The notes: generated by a model from the letters alone, not told the origin. Counted from the stretch's first letter, positions 20,342-29,384 are shown. The stretch is DNA of 59,563 nt from Burkholderiales bacterium (GCA_017307865.1 JAFKGE010000040.1:1-59563), one strand, 5' to 3'. Made by a program: numbers and translations.

Positions 20342-21072
20342 TCAGGCCCGTGAGGTGTTGATGACCTTGTAGCGCAGCCAGAGGCTGTCGCCCAGACCCT
20401 TGTCGACATGGGTCAAGGTGAACTCGACGGGCGCTGCCGCCGGCAGAAAGTCGGATTTTTCGAACAGGGTCGGTGTCTTGTTCTCGCCGTCGGCCAGCGG
20501 CGCGATGACCAGGCTGAGTTCATCGACCAGGCCCGCCTGCAGGAACGACCAGTTGATGAAGCCGCCGCCCGACAGCATCAGCGTCTCGATCTTGAACAAG
20601 GCCTTCAGCTTCTCGGCGGCGAGCTGGCAGTCCAGCTGATCCTCGCCCGCGACGATGTAGGAGATGTTCATCCGGCGCAGAAAGGCCCGGTAGGCATTGC
20701 TGGCCTTCTCGGTCAGCACCTCGACGATGTGGGCCGCCGGTCGGTCCTTGTACTTCAGGGTGTTGCTCTCCCAGCCGATCCGACCGGACGCATCCACCGA
20801 GACGTAGTGCATCTTGGCTTGGCGCCCTGCACGGCGACGTAATCGCCCGCCGGCACGGCAGGCGCATGCTCGTCCAGCGCGGGTTTCTTGTAGAAGGTGA
20901 AGTTCTCGTCGGTGGTGACGCGGCCGCACAGCCAGGCCTGCGGCTTGTAGCTGGCATTGTTGCGTTCGTATTCCTGCGCCGGCCCCTTGATGGCGGCGGT
21001 GTTCATGTAGGGGCCGGTGATCTTGCCGTCCAGCGCGGTCATCATGTGGCAGACGATGTAGGGTCGCTTCAT
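20342..21072 (-). pseudogene. RibD-C/dihydrofolate-reductase-like protein, frameshifted
   Basis: Two reading frames together make one protein. The N-terminal part runs from the ATG at 21072 (MKRPYIVCHMMTALDGKITG, a RibD C-terminal domain start) to VAVQGAK near 20820. The rest continues in the next frame as KMHYVSVDASGRIGWESN and ends at 20342 with WLRYKVI. Restoring one base at about 20816-20819 (AAGGCCAAG for AAGCCAAG) rejoins them. It would reduce a pyrimidine- or pterin-like substrate with NADPH. It is the last gene of the LysR-divergent operon, 11 bp after the SDR. A sequencing error is as likely as a true mutation. Confidence 0.75.
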
Positions 21073-21083
21073 AGGGTCGTGCC

Positions 21084-21824
21084 TCACAGCTCCTGTACCG
21101 TCGGGCGGAACAGGATCTCGTTGATGTCCACGTCCTCGGGCTGGCTCATGGCGAACAGCACGCAGCGCGCGAAGCTGCTCGCCGCAATGGCGTTGTGCTG
21201 GTAGTAGTCGGCGATGGCCTCGTTCACGCCCGGCGCGCCCACCGAGGCGGGCAGTTCGGTGTCCACCGCGCCGGGCGAGAGCACCGTGGTGCGGATGCCG
21301 TAGGGCTTGACCTCCTTGCGCAGGGCTTCGGAGATCACGCGCACCGAATACTTGGTGGCCGAGTAGATCGCGCCGCCGGCGCTGATGGTGTGGCCGGCCA
21401 CCGACGAGACGTTGATGAACTGGCCGCTTTTCTGCGCCTTGAAGTGCGGCAGCGCCGCCGCGATGCCCCACAGCACGCCCTTGATGTTCACGTCGATGCA
21501 CTGGTTCCACTCGTCGAAGCGCAGCATCTCCAGCGGCGCCAGCGGCATCAGGCCGGCGTTGTTGATCATCACGTCGATGCGGCCGTGCAGGCGAACGGCA
21601 TGCTCGACCAGCGCCTTCACCTGCTCGCGGTCGGTCACATCCATCTGGAAGGCGGCGTCCTTGGCCAGGCCCAGCTCCAACGCCAGCGCCTGCAGGCGAT
21701 CCAGCCGGCGCGCGCCGAGCACGACCTTGGCGCCGGCCTTGACCAGATGGCGCGCGGTTTCGGCACCCAGGCCGCTCGACGCGCCGGTGATGACGACGAC
21801 TTTGTCCTTGATGTTCTCGCTCAT
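21084..21824 (-). CDS. Short-chain dehydrogenase/reductase
   Basis: The 246-residue classical SDR has the cofactor motif [15 protein letters not shown] (residues 14-28), NNAG near 89, catalytic Ser in INVSSVAG, and YSATK with Tyr/Lys near 153-157. The Arg-rich turn after beta-2 (LGARRLDRL) suggests preference for NADP. GGAGAAAA precedes the ATG. It is the fifth gene of the operon running left from the LysR control region, between an aldo/keto reductase and the RibD-like gene. Substrate unknown. Confidence 0.9.
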   Translation of the reverse strand: MSENIKDKVVVITGASSGLGAETARHLVKAGAKVVLGARRLDRLQALALELGLAKDAAFQMDVTDREQVKALVEHAVRLHGRIDVMINNAGLMPLAPLEMLRFDEWNQCIDVNIKGVLWGIAAALPHFKAQKSGQFINVSSVAGHTISAGGAIYSATKYSVRVISEALRKEVKPYGIRTTVLSPGAVDTELPASVGAPGVNEAIADYYQHNAIAASSFARCVLFAMSQPEDVDINEILFRPTVQEL

Positions 21825-21900
21825 GGTTTTCTCCGAAAGGTGTTGATTCCGCTTGCGCGGCCGCCGGCTTCTCGCGAGCCGACGGCGCCTGCAATCCGGA

Positions 21901-22752
21901 TCAGGTGTTGAATTTCGTCGTGCCCAACATCTTCACCATGGCCGGATCGCGGTGGTCGAAGAACGCACTCTGATTGCTGTCCAGTGCCGCGATCGCGTGC
22001 ATGTCATCGGCACTCAAGTCGAAACCGAACACGTCGAAGTTCTCGGCGATGCGCGCCGGATGCACCGACTTCGGAATGGCCACCACGCTGCGTTGTGTGA
22101 GCCAGCGCAGGATGACCTGGGCCACGGTCTTGCCATGTTTTTTGGCAAGCGACAGCAGCACGTCGTTGTGGAAGATGCCGTTTCTCCCTTCGGCGAACGG
22201 CCCCCACGATTCGATCTGGACGTGGTTGTCCTGCAGGAATTTCTGGGTCGCCATCTGCTGGTGGAAGGGGTGCGTCTCGATCTGGTTGACCGCCGGCACC
22301 ACGTGGTTGTGGACGATGAGGTCCATGAGCCGGTCGGGTGGGAAGTTGCTGACGCCGATGGCCTTGATGCGGCCTTGCCCGTACAACTCTTCCATGGCCC
22401 GCCAGGCACCGTAAACGTCACCGTACGGCTGGTGGATCAGATACAGGTCGAGGTAATCCAGCCGCAGCCTGTCCAACGACCGCTGGAAGGCCCGCTTCGC
22501 GCCGTCATAACCGGCATCCTGGATCCACTGCTTGGTGGTCACGAACAACTCGCCGCGCGCCACGCCGCTGTTCTCGATGGCCTTGCCCACGGCTTCTTCG
22601 TTCTCGTAGGCAGCGGCGGTATCCAGCAGCCGGTAGCCCACTTCCAGCGCCTGCGAGACGCTTGCCTCGCACTCGGCGAGATCGGGGATCTGATAGACGC
22701 CGAAGCCCAGGATCGGCATTTCGACGCCATTGTTCAGAGACACCTTCTTCAT
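21901..22752 (-). CDS. Aldo/keto reductase (2,5-diketogluconate reductase-like)
   Basis: The 283-residue AKR has the barrel signatures [23 protein letters not shown] (catalytic Asp and Tyr), TTKQWI (catalytic Lys) and [13 protein letters not shown] (catalytic His), then GVSNF and the C-terminal [10 protein letters not shown], which binds NADPH. Usual bacterial length. The second half of [17 protein letters not shown] differs a little from the common TTKLWN but keeps the lysine. GGAGAAAAAT precedes the start. It would reduce a carbonyl with NADPH; substrate unknown. Confidence 0.9.
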   Translation of the reverse strand: MKKVSLNNGVEMPILGFGVYQIPDLAECEASVSQALEVGYRLLDTAAAYENEEAVGKAIENSGVARGELFVTTKQWIQDAGYDGAKRAFQRSLDRLRLDYLDLYLIHQPYGDVYGAWRAMEELYGQGRIKAIGVSNFPPDRLMDLIVHNHVVPAVNQIETHPFHQQMATQKFLQDNHVQIESWGPFAEGRNGIFHNDVLLSLAKKHGKTVAQVILRWLTQRSVVAIPKSVHPARIAENFDVFGFDLSADDMHAIAALDSNQSAFFDHRDPAMVKMLGTTKFNT

Positions 22753-22778
22753 GGATTTTTCTCCTGATGGCCCGTGTT

Positions 22779-23168
22779 TCAGGCCCGGTATTCCTCGTCC
22801 GTCACGTGTTCCATCCAGTCCACCGCCTTGCCGTCCTTCATTTCACAGATGGCGATGTGGGTCATCGCGCAATCGGGCGATGCGCCGTGCCAGTGCTTCT
22901 CGCCGGGTGCTATCCAGACGGTGTCGCCGGGACGGATTTCCTCGACGTAGCCGCCCCAGCGGCCGACGCAGCCGAGGCCGGACGTCACCAGCAGGGTCTG
23001 GCCCAGTGGATGGGTGTGCCAGGCGGTGCGCGCGCCGGGCTCGAAGGTCACGGTCGCGGCGCTCAAGTTGCCGCTGCCGCAGAACGGGCAGTCGATGCGC
23101 ACGGTGCCGGTGAAGTATTCGGCCGGCCCCTGGGCCGAAGGCGTGGAACCGGGTGGGCTGATTTTCAT
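22779..23168 (-). CDS. Cupin-domain protein, cytoplasmic
   Basis: The 129-residue protein is a single cupin: motif 1 [23 protein letters not shown] (two His, one Gln as metal ligands) and motif 2 [19 protein letters not shown]. It ends with [21 protein letters not shown], the same tail design as the periplasmic cupin two genes upstream (KAVDWMELVSDEQY), so the two are duplicates; this copy lacks a signal peptide. Such proteins are often annotated as (R)-mandelonitrile-lyase-like cupins. GGAGTCATC precedes the ATG. Confidence 0.85.
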   Translation of the reverse strand: MKISPPGSTPSAQGPAEYFTGTVRIDCPFCGSGNLSAATVTFEPGARTAWHTHPLGQTLLVTSGLGCVGRWGGYVEEIRPGDTVWIAPGEKHWHGASPDCAMTHIAICEMKDGKAVDWMEHVTDEEYRA

Positions 23169-23228
23169 GATGACTCCTTTTTTGGCGGTTGAAGTGGATG
23201 GCCGTAAACGGGAGCAGCTGCGCCGCGC

Positions 23229-24014
23229 TCAGCGCGGCCGGGCAGCCAGCGCCTTGGATAGCGCCTCGTGGGCGCGTTGCCCGCTGTCGGCGCCGGCACG
23301 CTCGCCCAGCACCTGCACGGCCTGCTGCATCTGCGCAGCCGTCAGGCCGGTGTTCATGCTCATCGTCATGTGCGACTGCAACTGCGCTTCGGCGCCCGGC
23401 AGGGCCGAGAGCATGCCGACCGTGGCCAGCTCCCGGCTTGGCCAGTCGAGGTTGTCGCGCTCGAAGATGGCGCCGAAGAGATGGCTTTGCAGGTACTCGC
23501 CGATGGCGGGCGCGAACTCGAAGATGGCCCCTGACACGGGCTGGCCGACCAGCTTGGTCTGGTTGGCCGTGCCGGCGGCGCGCAGCGCATCGCCCTTGGG
23601 GATGGCGTGGCTGGGTTCACGGCCCGGCGCGTCGTGGATGCCGCGCTGCTGGCGCGCCTGCACCACCTGCATCAGTTCGGTGAGCGCATTCAGGCTGCGC
23701 GGAAAGCCGGCATAGGCATAGAGCTGCACCAGCACTTCGCGCGCATCGCTGATCGTCAGGCCCGCATCCAGGCCCTGGTTCAGCGCGGCGTTCAGCTTGG
23801 CGATGTCGCCCGCAGCGGCGAAGGCCGCGATGGGCAGGATGGCCTGCTGCTGCGCGCTGAGGGTGTTTGCGGCGGGCGCGGTGCTTTGCTCGGTCATGGT
23901 CCGGGACTCCTGTACTGGGGTGGTTTGCGCGGCAGCGCGGGTGGGTGCGATCGCCGCGCCCAGTGCCAGCGCGCACGCGAGCGCGACATGCCTAGCGGCC
24001 GTTGTATTGCTCAT
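23229..24014 (-). CDS. Carboxymuconolactone decarboxylase (CMD)-family protein with signal peptide
   Basis: The 261-residue product has an export signal (ALACALALGAAIAPTRAAAQ, residues 11-30) and then two CMD/AhpD-like helical repeats: LNAALNQGLDAGLTISDAREVLVQLYAYAGFPRSLNAL and, later, RDNLDWPSRELATVGMLSAL...MNTGLTAAQMQQAV. No AhpD CxxC pair is visible, so thiol peroxidase chemistry is unlikely. The start overlaps the upstream cupin by 23 bp (ATG at 24014); the next candidate ATG is at 23897 and would remove the signal. Cupin plus CMD pairs are frequent but uncharacterised. Confidence 0.85.
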   Translation of the reverse strand: MSNTTAARHVALACALALGAAIAPTRAAAQTTPVQESRTMTEQSTAPAANTLSAQQQAILPIAAFAAAGDIAKLNAALNQGLDAGLTISDAREVLVQLYAYAGFPRSLNALTELMQVVQARQQRGIHDAPGREPSHAIPKGDALRAAGTANQTKLVGQPVSGAIFEFAPAIGEYLQSHLFGAIFERDNLDWPSRELATVGMLSALPGAEAQLQSHMTMSMNTGLTAAQMQQAVQVLGERAGADSGQRAHEALSKALAARPR

Positions 24015-24462
24015 CGCTCACCAGCTCCATCCAGTCCACCGCCTTGCCGTCGCGCATATAGCTGATGGCGACGTGGCTCATGCGGCTGTCCCTAGCCGCG
24101 CCGTGCCAGTGCTTGACGTCGGGATCGCACCAGACCACATCGCCCACATTGATTTCGCGCTTCGGCTGGCCTTGCTCCTGTACCCAGCCGCGGCCTTCGG
24201 TGACGATCAGCAGCTGGCCGGCGGGATGGGTGTGCCAGGCCGTGCGGGCGCCGGGCATGAAATCGACCTGGCCGACGCTGCCGTAGCGACCGCTGTTGCC
24301 CGCGGCCTTGAGGTCCACCGCCGCCTGGCCGGAAAAGGTCTTGGCGTCGCCGATCTGCGTCGGGGTGCTGCCCGCGGGGCTGATCTGCATGCCTTCGGCG
24401 TGGGCGCAAGCGCCGCCAACGGCGAGGGCAAGTGACAGGGTGGTGGTGGCAAGCAATTTCAT
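23992..24462 (-). CDS. Periplasmic cupin-domain protein
   Basis: The 156-residue product begins with a clear signal peptide (MKLLATTTLSLALAVGGACAHA) and contains a single cupin: [22 protein letters not shown] and VGDVVWCDPDVKHWHGAA, with the expected metal-binding His residues. It is first in the six-gene operon that diverges from the LysR gene, and is a duplicate of the cytoplasmic cupin at 22779. CAGGAGCC precedes the ATG. The organic substrate and metal are unknown. Confidence 0.85.
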   Translation of the reverse strand: MKLLATTTLSLALAVGGACAHAEGMQISPAGSTPTQIGDAKTFSGQAAVDLKAAGNSGRYGSVGQVDFMPGARTAWHTHPAGQLLIVTEGRGWVQEQGQPKREINVGDVVWCDPDVKHWHGAARDSRMSHVAISYMRDGKAVDWMELVSDEQYNGR

Positions 24463-24514
24463 GAGGGCTCCTGGGTTTGTTCAATCGAAAGGGCCGGTGT
24501 CGGATGGGTTATCG

Positions 24515-24529
24515 TGCCTTGACAAGGCA
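24515..24529. promoter_or_regulatory. Dyad operator in the LysR / cupin divergent region
   Basis: TGCCTTGACAAGGCA is a perfect 7-1-7 palindrome centred in the gap between divergent genes. It contains TTGACA (24519-24524), which could be a -35 for the LysR gene, though the box 17 bp downstream (TAGGCA) is weak. Position and symmetry suggest the binding site of the adjacent LysR regulator. Confidence 0.55.
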
Positions 24530-24606
24530 TGTGACTCAGTTTAGGCATCGAGTCATTCGTTGATAAGATGGAAAAATCTGAACAAGCATGTGCACGGAAT
24601 GCACCA

Positions 24607-25530
24607 ATGCCGGCGGAAAACCTGAACGACCTGCGCGCCTTCGTGGCGGTGGCGCACGAACGCAGCTTCACGCGCGCCGCCGCGCAGCTGGGCATGTCGC
24701 GCTCGGCCCTGAGCCACGCCATGACCGCACTGGAGGCACGCCTGGGCGTGCGCCTGCTGACGCGCACCACCCGCAGCGTCTCCGCGACCGAGGCCGGCAC
24801 GCGCCTGTTGAGCCGCCTGTCGCCGATGTTCAGTGAACTCGAGGCCGAACTGACCGCGCTGCGCTCGGCGCGGGACAAGCCGGTCGGCACCGTGCGCATC
24901 ACCGCCCACGACCACGTCATTGTCGACGTGCTGTGGCCCCGGCTGCTGCCGCTGCTGCGCGAGTACCCCGATGTCCGGATCGAGCTGAGCGTGGACTACG
25001 CGCTCACCGACATCGCGGCGCAGCGCTTCGACGCCGGGGTGCGCATCGGCAGCCGGGTTGACAAGGACATGATCGCCGTGCGCATCGCGCCCGACCTGCG
25101 CATGGCCGTGGTCGCGTCGCCCGCCTACCTGCAGGGCAAGCCGCGGCCCGCCACGCCGCACGATCTGGCCGAGCACCGCTGCATCAACCTGCGACTGCCC
25201 ACGCAAGGCGGCCTGTATGCCTGGGATCTGGAAAAGGACGGCCAGGCCATCCGTGCGCGCGTGGACGGGCAGGCGGTGTTCAACAACACCTTTTTGATGC
25301 TCCAGGCCGCGCTGGACGGCCTGGGCCTGGCCTTTGTGCCGCTCAGTCTGGCGCAACCGCACCTCGATCAGGGGCAGCTGCTGGCGGTGCTGCAGGACTG
25401 GTGGCCGCTGTTTCCGGGCTACCACCTCTACTACGCCAACCGCCGCCAGCTGGCGCCGGCCCTGGCGCTGGTGATCGAGGCGCTGCGCTGGCGTGACGGC
25501 CAGCCGGCGCGGCCGGGCGGCAAGACATGA
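24607..25530 (+). CDS. LysR-family transcriptional regulator
   Basis: The 307-residue product has an N-terminal winged helix (NLNDLRAFVAVAHERSFTRAAAQLGMSRSALSHAMTALE) and a C-terminal periplasmic-binding-like effector domain with VRIGSRVDKDMIAVRIAPDLRM. It is of the AaeR/DmlR-like branch. I prefer the ATG at 24607, which gives the common short leader before NLNDL; an in-frame ATG at 24568 adds 13 residues. It diverges from the cupin-CMD-cupin-AKR-SDR-RibD operon over a dyad and probably controls it. The gene ends in a shared hairpin terminator. Confidence 0.9.
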   Translation: MPAENLNDLRAFVAVAHERSFTRAAAQLGMSRSALSHAMTALEARLGVRLLTRTTRSVSATEAGTRLLSRLSPMFSELEAELTALRSARDKPVGTVRITAHDHVIVDVLWPRLLPLLREYPDVRIELSVDYALTDIAAQRFDAGVRIGSRVDKDMIAVRIAPDLRMAVVASPAYLQGKPRPATPHDLAEHRCINLRLPTQGGLYAWDLEKDGQAIRARVDGQAVFNNTFLMLQAALDGLGLAFVPLSLAQPHLDQGQLLAVLQDWWPLFPGYHLYYANRRQLAPALALVIEALRWRDGQPARPGGKT

Positions 25531-25560
25531 AAAAACCGGCTCGCATGGAGCCGGTTTTTT
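25530..25560. terminator. Bidirectional terminator, lysR / SWIB gene
   Basis: AAAAAACCGGCTC / GAGCCGGTTTTTT with loop GCATG; A-tract and T-tract make it usable from both converging genes. Confidence 0.9.
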
Positions 25561-25585
25561 GGGGGCCGCGTGGTCGCTGGCGCGA

Positions 25586-25939
25586 TCAGGACAGGTGGGC
25601 GTTGACCAGCTTGGTCATCTCGAACATCGTCACCTGCGGCTTCTTGAAGATTTCCTTCAGCTTGGCGTCGGCGTTGATGTTGCGCTTGTTGGCCGCGTCC
25701 TGCAGCTTGTGGTGCTTGATGTATTCCCAGATCTTCTTGGTGACCTCGGTGCGGGGCATCGGCTTGGCGCCGATCACGGCGGCCAGCGCCGGGCTGGGCG
25801 TCATGGCCTTCATGAAGGCGGGGTTGGCCACGCGCTTCTTGGCGGGGGCGGCCTTTTTGGCGGGTGCGGCGGCCTTCTTGGCCGGAGCCGCCTTCTTGGC
25901 GGGCGCCGCTTTTGCGGGAGCTTTCTTTGCAGTTGCCAT
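25586..25939 (-). CDS. SWIB/MDM2-domain protein with histone-like Lys/Ala tail
   Basis: The 117-residue product joins a basic low-complexity N-terminus (about 40 residues of AKKAAPAKK-type repeats, like histone H1 tails) to a SWIB domain (PSPALAAVIGAKPMPRTEVTKKIWEYIKHHKLQD). SWIB domains are common in eukaryotic chromatin remodellers and in chlamydiae; in Burkholderiales they form a small family of presumed nucleoid proteins. The ATG at 25939 follows AGAGGATT and gives the typical MATAKK start. It faces lysR across a shared terminator. DNA binding is inferred. Confidence 0.9.
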   Translation of the reverse strand: MATAKKAPAKAAPAKKAAPAKKAAAPAKKAAPAKKRVANPAFMKAMTPSPALAAVIGAKPMPRTEVTKKIWEYIKHHKLQDAANKRNINADAKLKEIFKKPQVTMFEMTKLVNAHLS

Positions 25940-26169
25940 GGTTGGAATCCTCTTTGTTGATTGAACCGATGCTGACGGGCCGGCACACATGAATGCATCT
26001 GCCTGGCTGACAAGAATGCTACTGGATGCGGAGCACGTTTCCAAGTGGAAAGTGCGCCCGCAGCCCCTTGGGTGTTGCTTTTTTCGCGGCGGATGTCTCA
26101 CTTGGCTATGCTTGGCGCTGTTTCGGCCCTGCCGGCCGTGGTTTCGCCCCTCGCCGGGCCCTCATCGAC

Positions 26170-26670
26170 ATGACTTCCACCCCGTTTTCGACCTGCGATC
26201 TGTGCGACGCCCACGAGGGCGACACCAGCGGCGACTTTCGCGTGCTGCCGCCGGTGTTTCGCGCCTTTGGCGCCGAGCAGGCTTTTTGCGGCCCGGTGCA
26301 CACCTTGCGCGCGCCGGAGGACAACTCGCGGGTGCGCGAAGCCGTGGGCAGCGCGGGCGAGGGCCGGGTGCTGGTGATCGATGGTGGGGGCTCGCTGCGC
26401 CACGCGCTGGTGGGCGGCAACCTGGCGCTGGCGGCGGCGCGCAACGGCTGGGCCGGCATCGTGGTGGATGGCAGCGTGCGCGACCTGGCCGAACTGCGTG
26501 CCGCCGGCATTCCCGTGCGCGCGCTCGCGGCCATGCCGCTGCGCACCGCCAAGCGCGGCGAGGGCCAGGCCGGCGAGCCGGTGCGCATCCAGGGCGTGTG
26601 GGTGCGGCCCGGCGACTGGCTGTACGCCGACGAGGACGGTATCGTGGTCGCCGGGCGCTCGCTGACCTGA
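26170..26670 (+). CDS. rraA: RraA-type regulator / HMG aldolase-like protein
   Basis: The 166-residue product has the RraA fold: STCDLCDAH start, GRVLVIDGGGSLRHALVGGNLA, GWAGIVVDGSVRDLAELRAAGIPVRAL and the C-terminal RPGDWLYADEDGIVVA. In E. coli RraA inhibits RNase E; homologues with GxxxxD/RD motifs can act as 4-hydroxy-4-methyl-2-oxoglutarate aldolases. The D-R-D pattern here (VDGSVRD) does not decide between the two. The ATG at 26170 gives the standard N-terminus. It converges with the EamA gene, leaving 7 bp. Confidence 0.87.
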   Translation: MTSTPFSTCDLCDAHEGDTSGDFRVLPPVFRAFGAEQAFCGPVHTLRAPEDNSRVREAVGSAGEGRVLVIDGGGSLRHALVGGNLALAAARNGWAGIVVDGSVRDLAELRAAGIPVRALAAMPLRTAKRGEGQAGEPVRIQGVWVRPGDWLYADEDGIVVAGRSLT

Positions 26671-26677
26671 CCCGCGC

Positions 26678-27652
26678 TCAATTGGCGTCGGCCGATGAGG
26701 CCGGCCGAACCCGCAGCGCCGCGCGCGAGGGCAGCGTGGCCAGCAGCACGCCCGCCAGCGCCACGCCAAAGGCCAAACCCTGCGCACCGCTGAGCGGCTC
26801 GCCCAAAACGCCCACGCCCACCAGCGCGGCGCTGATCGGCAGCAGCACCGTGAACACGCCGGCCTGCGCGGCCGGCACGCTCTTCAAGCCGGTCATCCAC
26901 AGCCACACGGTCCACATGCACGCCGCCAGCGCATAGAACAGCAGCAGCACCCACATGCCGGGCGCCACGGCGGCGAAGTCGAAGTCCCGCGCCAGCCACA
27001 GGCCGAAGGGCGTGGTCAGCGCGAAACCCCACAGGTTGATCAGCGACGAGATGCGGCGCGGCCCCAGGGCGCCGGTCAGCTTCTTGCCAATGACGGCGTA
27101 GCTGGCCTCGCACAGCACCGCGCCCACCAGCAGCAGGTTGCCCAGCCAACTCAGGTTGTGCGAGCCTGGCGCGCCGGCGGTGGCGCGCGGCACTTGCGCC
27201 AGCGACAGCAGGCCGATGCCCAGCACCGCGCAGGCCACGCCGGCCCACACGCGCGGCGCCACCCGCTCGCGCAGGAACAGCCAGGACAGCAGGGCCACGG
27301 CGGCCGGAATGGCGGCCATGATGACGCCGGCCGACACCGCCGTGGTCAGCTTGACGCCCGAGATCATGCACAGCGTGAACAGGAAGTTGCCCAGAAAGGA
27401 TTCGAGAAACAGCAGGCGCCGCGTCGGCGGCGTCAGCGCCGGCTCGTCGGCCGGCTTGCGCAACCAGTGCGCCATGGCCACGGCGCCGATGCCGAAGCGC
27501 AGCCAGGCCAGCAGGAAAACCGGAAACACCAGCGCCAGCGGTTTGGTCAGCGCCACGTAGCTGCCCACCAGGCTCATCGACAGGGCCAGGCAGCCATAGG
27601 CGGTCAGGGAAGGGCGGGCGGGGGCGGAAGACACGAGCGGACGGGGGCACAC
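26678..27652 (-). CDS. EamA/DMT-family transporter
   Basis: The 324-residue inner-membrane protein has about ten hydrophobic helices in two EamA repeats (first: GCLALSMSLVGSYVALTKPLALVFPVFLLAWLRFG; second around LLLVGAVLCEASYAVIGKKL), typical of small-metabolite exporters. The N-terminus (MCPRPLVSSAPARPS) is poorly conserved and the true start may be slightly downstream. It diverges from isocitrate lyase across an AT-rich region. Substrate unknown. Confidence 0.85.
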   Translation of the reverse strand: MCPRPLVSSAPARPSLTAYGCLALSMSLVGSYVALTKPLALVFPVFLLAWLRFGIGAVAMAHWLRKPADEPALTPPTRRLLFLESFLGNFLFTLCMISGVKLTTAVSAGVIMAAIPAAVALLSWLFLRERVAPRVWAGVACAVLGIGLLSLAQVPRATAGAPGSHNLSWLGNLLLVGAVLCEASYAVIGKKLTGALGPRRISSLINLWGFALTTPFGLWLARDFDFAAVAPGMWVLLLFYALAACMWTVWLWMTGLKSVPAAQAGVFTVLLPISAALVGVGVLGEPLSGAQGLAFGVALAGVLLATLPSRAALRVRPASSADAN

Positions 27653-27984
27653 GAGGGTGGCCGAAATATAGCGGCAGCTGCACAGTCGTGGCAGCGTGAC
27701 CGGTGCATTTCAAGATGCACATTTTTCGTTTCGCCAGTTGAAATATCGAATGCTGCAGCGCCGCAATCATTTCTTGATATGAGATATTTGATTTCAAATA
27801 AAGAAACGTGTCTTCCAACATATTGATTTCAAACGAGATAAATTTTGTCTTGTATAAGACATAAGAATCGTTCTCTGTCTTATACAAGAGTATGATTCAC
27901 CCCAACGCCAGCACCCAGGGCGCGGCCTGCGGGCCGCCGGGGCTGGCGCCCCAACCCCTAGCAACCCCACGACTGGAGCATTTC
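27653..27984. promoter_or_regulatory. AT-rich divergent region, EamA / isocitrate lyase
   Basis: No gene is seen in these 332 bases. Bases 27700-27895 are AT-rich and contain the paired dyads at 27847-27890. The last 90 bases are the leader of aceA and are GC-rich. A family-like protein start is found only at 27985, so the in-frame ATG at 27892 is not used. Confidence 0.5.
27847..27890. promoter_or_regulatory. Two phased dyad operators upstream of aceA
   Basis: GTCTTGTATAAGAC (27847-27860) and GTCTTATACAAGAG (27877-27890) are near-perfect dyads and inverted copies of each other, with centres exactly 30 bp (about three helical turns) apart. TCTTATA-type dyads are typical of GntR-family repressors of carboxylic-acid genes. 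This suggests cooperative binding of a dimeric regulator that controls the glyoxylate shunt; the regulator itself is not in the window. Confidence 0.6.
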
Positions 27985-29313
27985 ATGCCGAACACCAACG
28001 AGCAACTCAGCCGCGAGCAACAGATCGCCGCCCTGGAGAAGGATTGGGCGAACAACCCGCGCTGGAAGACTGTCAAGCGCGGCTACAGCGCCGCCGACGT
28101 GGTGCGCCTGCGTGGCAGCCTGCCGATCGAGTACACGCTGGCCAAGCGCGGCGCCGAGAAGCTGTGGGGCCTGATCAACGGCGAATCCAAGAAGGGCTAC
28201 GTCAACGCCTTCGGCGCCATCACCGCCGGCCAGGCCATGCAGCAGGCCAAGGCCGGCCTGGAGGCCGTGTACCTGTCGGGCTGGCAGGTGGCCGCCGACG
28301 GCAACACCAGCGAGACCATGTATCCCGACCAGTCGCTGTACGCCTACGACTCGGTGCCGACCATGGTTCGTCGCATCAACAACACCTTCAAGCGCGCCGA
28401 TGAAATCCAGTGGGGCCGCGGCATCAACCCGGGCGACAAGGCCTTCATCGACTACTTCCTGCCCGTCGTGGCGGACGCCGAGGCGGGCTTCGGCGGCGTG
28501 CTCAACGCCTTCGAGCTGATGAAGAACATGATTGCCGCCGGTGCCTCGGGCGTGCACTTCGAGGACCAGCTGGCCGCCGTCAAGAAATGCGGCCACATGG
28601 GTGGCAAGGTGCTGGTGCCCACGCAGGAGGCGGTGGAGAAGCTGATCGCCGCGCGCTTCGCCGCCGACGTGATGGGCGTGCCCACCATCGTGCTGGCCCG
28701 CACCGACGCCGAGGCCGCCAACCTGCTGACCAGCGACGTCGACGCCAACGACAAGCCCTTCGTGACCGGCGAGCGCACGCAAGAAGGCTTCTACCGCGTG
28801 AAGAACGGCCTGGAGCAGGCCATCAGCCGCGGCGTGGCCTATGCGCCCTACGCCGACCTGGTGTGGTGCGAGACCGGCGTGCCCGACATCGGCTTCGCCC
28901 GCGAGTTCGCCCAGGCCGTGCTGGCCAAGAACCCCGGCAAGCTGCTGTCCTACAACTGCTCGCCGTCCTTCAACTGGAAGAAGAACCTGAGCGACAAGCA
29001 GATCGCCTCCTTCCAGGAAGACCTGTCCGCGCTGGGCTACAAGTTCCAGTTCATCACCCTGGCCGGCATCCACAGCAACTGGTACAACACCTTCAAGTTC
29101 GCCCACGCCTATGCGCGCGGCGAAGGCATGAAGCACTACGTCGAGATGGTGCAGGAGCCCGAGTTCGCCGCGCGCGAGCAGGGCTACACCTTCGTGTCGC
29201 ACCAGCAGGAAGTGGGCGCGGGCTACTTCGACGACGTGACCACCGTGATCCAGGGCGGCTCGTCCTCGGTCAAGGCGCTGACCGGCTCGACTGAGGAAGA
29301 GCAGTTCCACTGA
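27985..29313 (+). CDS. aceA: Isocitrate lyase
   Basis: Splits isocitrate into succinate and glyoxylate, first step of the glyoxylate shunt needed on acetate or on aromatic compounds that yield acetyl-CoA. The 442-residue product carries the catalytic [18 protein letters not shown] block, the Mg-binding [11 protein letters not shown] region and the [12 protein letters not shown] signature. ATG 27985 gives the normal N-terminus [14 protein letters not shown]. Paired operators lie about 95 bp upstream and a strong terminator follows. Linked in function, not in operon, with the dmp pathway. Confidence 0.97.
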   Translation: MPNTNEQLSREQQIAALEKDWANNPRWKTVKRGYSAADVVRLRGSLPIEYTLAKRGAEKLWGLINGESKKGYVNAFGAITAGQAMQQAKAGLEAVYLSGWQVAADGNTSETMYPDQSLYAYDSVPTMVRRINNTFKRADEIQWGRGINPGDKAFIDYFLPVVADAEAGFGGVLNAFELMKNMIAAGASGVHFEDQLAAVKKCGHMGGKVLVPTQEAVEKLIAARFAADVMGVPTIVLARTDAEAANLLTSDVDANDKPFVTGERTQEGFYRVKNGLEQAISRGVAYAPYADLVWCETGVPDIGFAREFAQAVLAKNPGKLLSYNCSPSFNWKKNLSDKQIASFQEDLSALGYKFQFITLAGIHSNWYNTFKFAHAYARGEGMKHYVEMVQEPEFAAREQGYTFVSHQQEVGAGYFDDVTTVIQGGSSSVKALTGSTEEEQFH

Positions 29314-29356
29314 TCTCGGGCGAAGGCCGGCCGACATCCTCGGCCGGCGAGGAGAC

Positions 29357-29384
29357 AAAAAGCCGCGGCACGCCGCGGCTTTTT
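29357..29384. terminator. Bidirectional terminator after aceA
   Basis: AAAAAGCCGCGGC and GCCGCGGCTTTTT, 13-bp arms around AC. It also serves the converging EamA gene at 29402. Confidence 0.9.

Noticed and set aside
27892-27984. Upstream start (ATG 27892) for isocitrate lyase
   Set aside because: It would add 31 residues with no family support and place the start right at the second operator dyad.
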